DNA of 7,144 nt from Planctomycetaceae bacterium (GTDB lineage Bacteria; Planctomycetota; Planctomycetia; Pirellulales; Pirellulaceae). Where the stretch lies: assembly GCA_002685655.1 (NCBI GenBank), contig NYXM01000161.1, positions 1 to 7,144 on the forward strand. Direction: 5' to 3'. The position numbers and the translations under genes are program-made. Within the stretch, counting starts at the first letter, position 1; every line of letters starts with the position of its first letter. The notes beneath the pieces were generated by a model, which made no database searches, was not told the origin of the DNA, and saw nothing but the letters and a program-made list of their open reading frames with translations. Below, piece by piece: positions 6,791 to 7,144 of the stretch.

Positions 6791-6877
6791 TGATTGCAGA
6801 AAGGGGTCGGGAGTCTTTTTCGGAGACAGCGTACAAGTTGTGGGGCGAGCTTTGGCCGAAAAAGACTCCCGACCCCT
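6791..6877 (+). repeat. REP-type inverted repeat, copy 2 (intact hairpin)
   Basis: Left arm 6802-6823 and right arm 6856-6877 are perfect 22-bp inverted copies (AGGGGTCGGG...TTTTTCGG against its complement) around a 32-nt loop. The element starts 30 nt after the stop of the oxidoreductase gene and is in the same orientation as copy 1 at 505-589. As RNA it would form a very stable hairpin at the 3' end of the cluster transcript and may protect it from 3' exonucleases or help end transcription. There is no T-run after it. The perfect arms suggest a recent insertion or continued selection compared with copy 1. Confidence 0.8.
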
Positions 6878-7047
6878 CGATCGCACGCGAAACAATCAAA
6901 CTGACCCACTACCGGAAATCTGATCAGGCACTGCCGCGTTCAGTGGATGGCTGGAGGTTTTTTTTTACATTACGGCCACAGCACATGATACGTCAACAGA
7001 CGCTTTACCCGAGCATTAAGGAACGTTCGAGGAATTACTGTCCGATA

Positions 7048-7074
7048 GTCGCCTTTCGCGGAGCGAAAGACGAC
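7048..7074. repeat. second palindrome type (CTTTCGC-GGA-GCGAAAG)
   Basis: GTCG-C-CTTTCGC (7048-7059) and GCGAAAG-A-CGAC (7063-7074) are inverted with one C/A mismatch around a GGA loop. The sequence is unrelated to the other REP family. An 8-bp palindrome, GAACGTTC, lies just upstream at 7021-7028. I recall CTTTCGC...GCGAAAG hairpins being abundant in planctomycete genomes. Apart from this palindrome, 6878-7144 shows no gene on either strand, only a 9-T run at 6958-6966 and an A-rich tail. Confidence 0.65.
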
Positions 7075-7144
7075 AATAAAAGATCGAACACTGCTAAGTC
7101 AGGTTAGAAACATCGGAAAGGCCCACGCTGGTCGTGGACAAAAC

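Noticed and set aside
6929..6966. Possible intrinsic terminator: CACTG/CAGTG stem followed by nine Ts at 6958-6966
   Set aside because: The stem is only 5 bp and ends 12 nt before the T-run, so the two do not form a standard terminator.
6790..7107. Open frame of 105 codons in the 3' region
   Set aside because: It is made of the REP element and unrelated repeat-rich sequence, with no family resemblance.

Overview
The window looks like chromosomal DNA from a planctomycete, probably a Pirellulales-type relative. This rests on gene content and was not tested by any search. The supporting signs are an exported multi-haem protein related to the hydrazine synthase alpha subunit, a Tat-exported Gfo/Idh/MocA oxidoreductase, a remnant of the Cys-Pro-His-Cys zinc ribbon that heads many planctomycete Ser/Thr kinases, a GxxExxY gene end, and several palindromic REP-type repeats. 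The coding DNA is moderately GC-rich, and every gene I can support lies on the + strand.

Layout. Positions 1-147 hold the 3' end of a GxxExxY-family gene, followed at once by three 9-bp tandem units (151-177). Positions 178-849 are a mosaic of non-functional DNA. It contains a TATAAT box at 235-240, a broken kinase zinc-ribbon start (393-503) cut off by a REP-type inverted repeat (505-589), two small hairpins, and a second CGGTATAAT box (722-730) that may drive the genes downstream. The core is a three-gene co-directional cluster. It consists of an HzsA-like di-haem beta-propeller protein with an extra beta-sandwich domain (850-3822), a neutral-ceramidase-like hydrolase with a Sec signal (3950-5338), and a Gfo/Idh/MocA oxidoreductase with a twin-arginine signal (5453-6760). 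The two intergenic gaps (127 and 114 nt) each carry a GC-rich hairpin. After the cluster, 6761-7144 has no gene. It holds a second, better preserved copy of the REP element (6791-6877, 22-bp perfect arms) and a different palindrome (7048-7074).

How the genes may work together. All three products are predicted to leave the cytoplasm: two by Sec and one, already folded with its nicotinamide cofactor, by Tat. A c-type haem redox protein, an amidase/esterase-like metal hydrolase and a sugar-type dehydrogenase/oxidoreductase fit a small periplasmic pathway that cleaves and oxidises an amide- or sugar-containing compound. The substrate cannot be read from sequence. The HzsA-like protein should not be taken as evidence of anammox: no other hydrazine synthase subunit is present, and the Tyr expected four residues after the first haem motif is absent.

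The most unusual points are the beta-sandwich domain inserted inside the cytochrome part of the HzsA-like protein, and the pair of direct-orientation REP elements that bracket the cluster, one of which truncates a kinase remnant.
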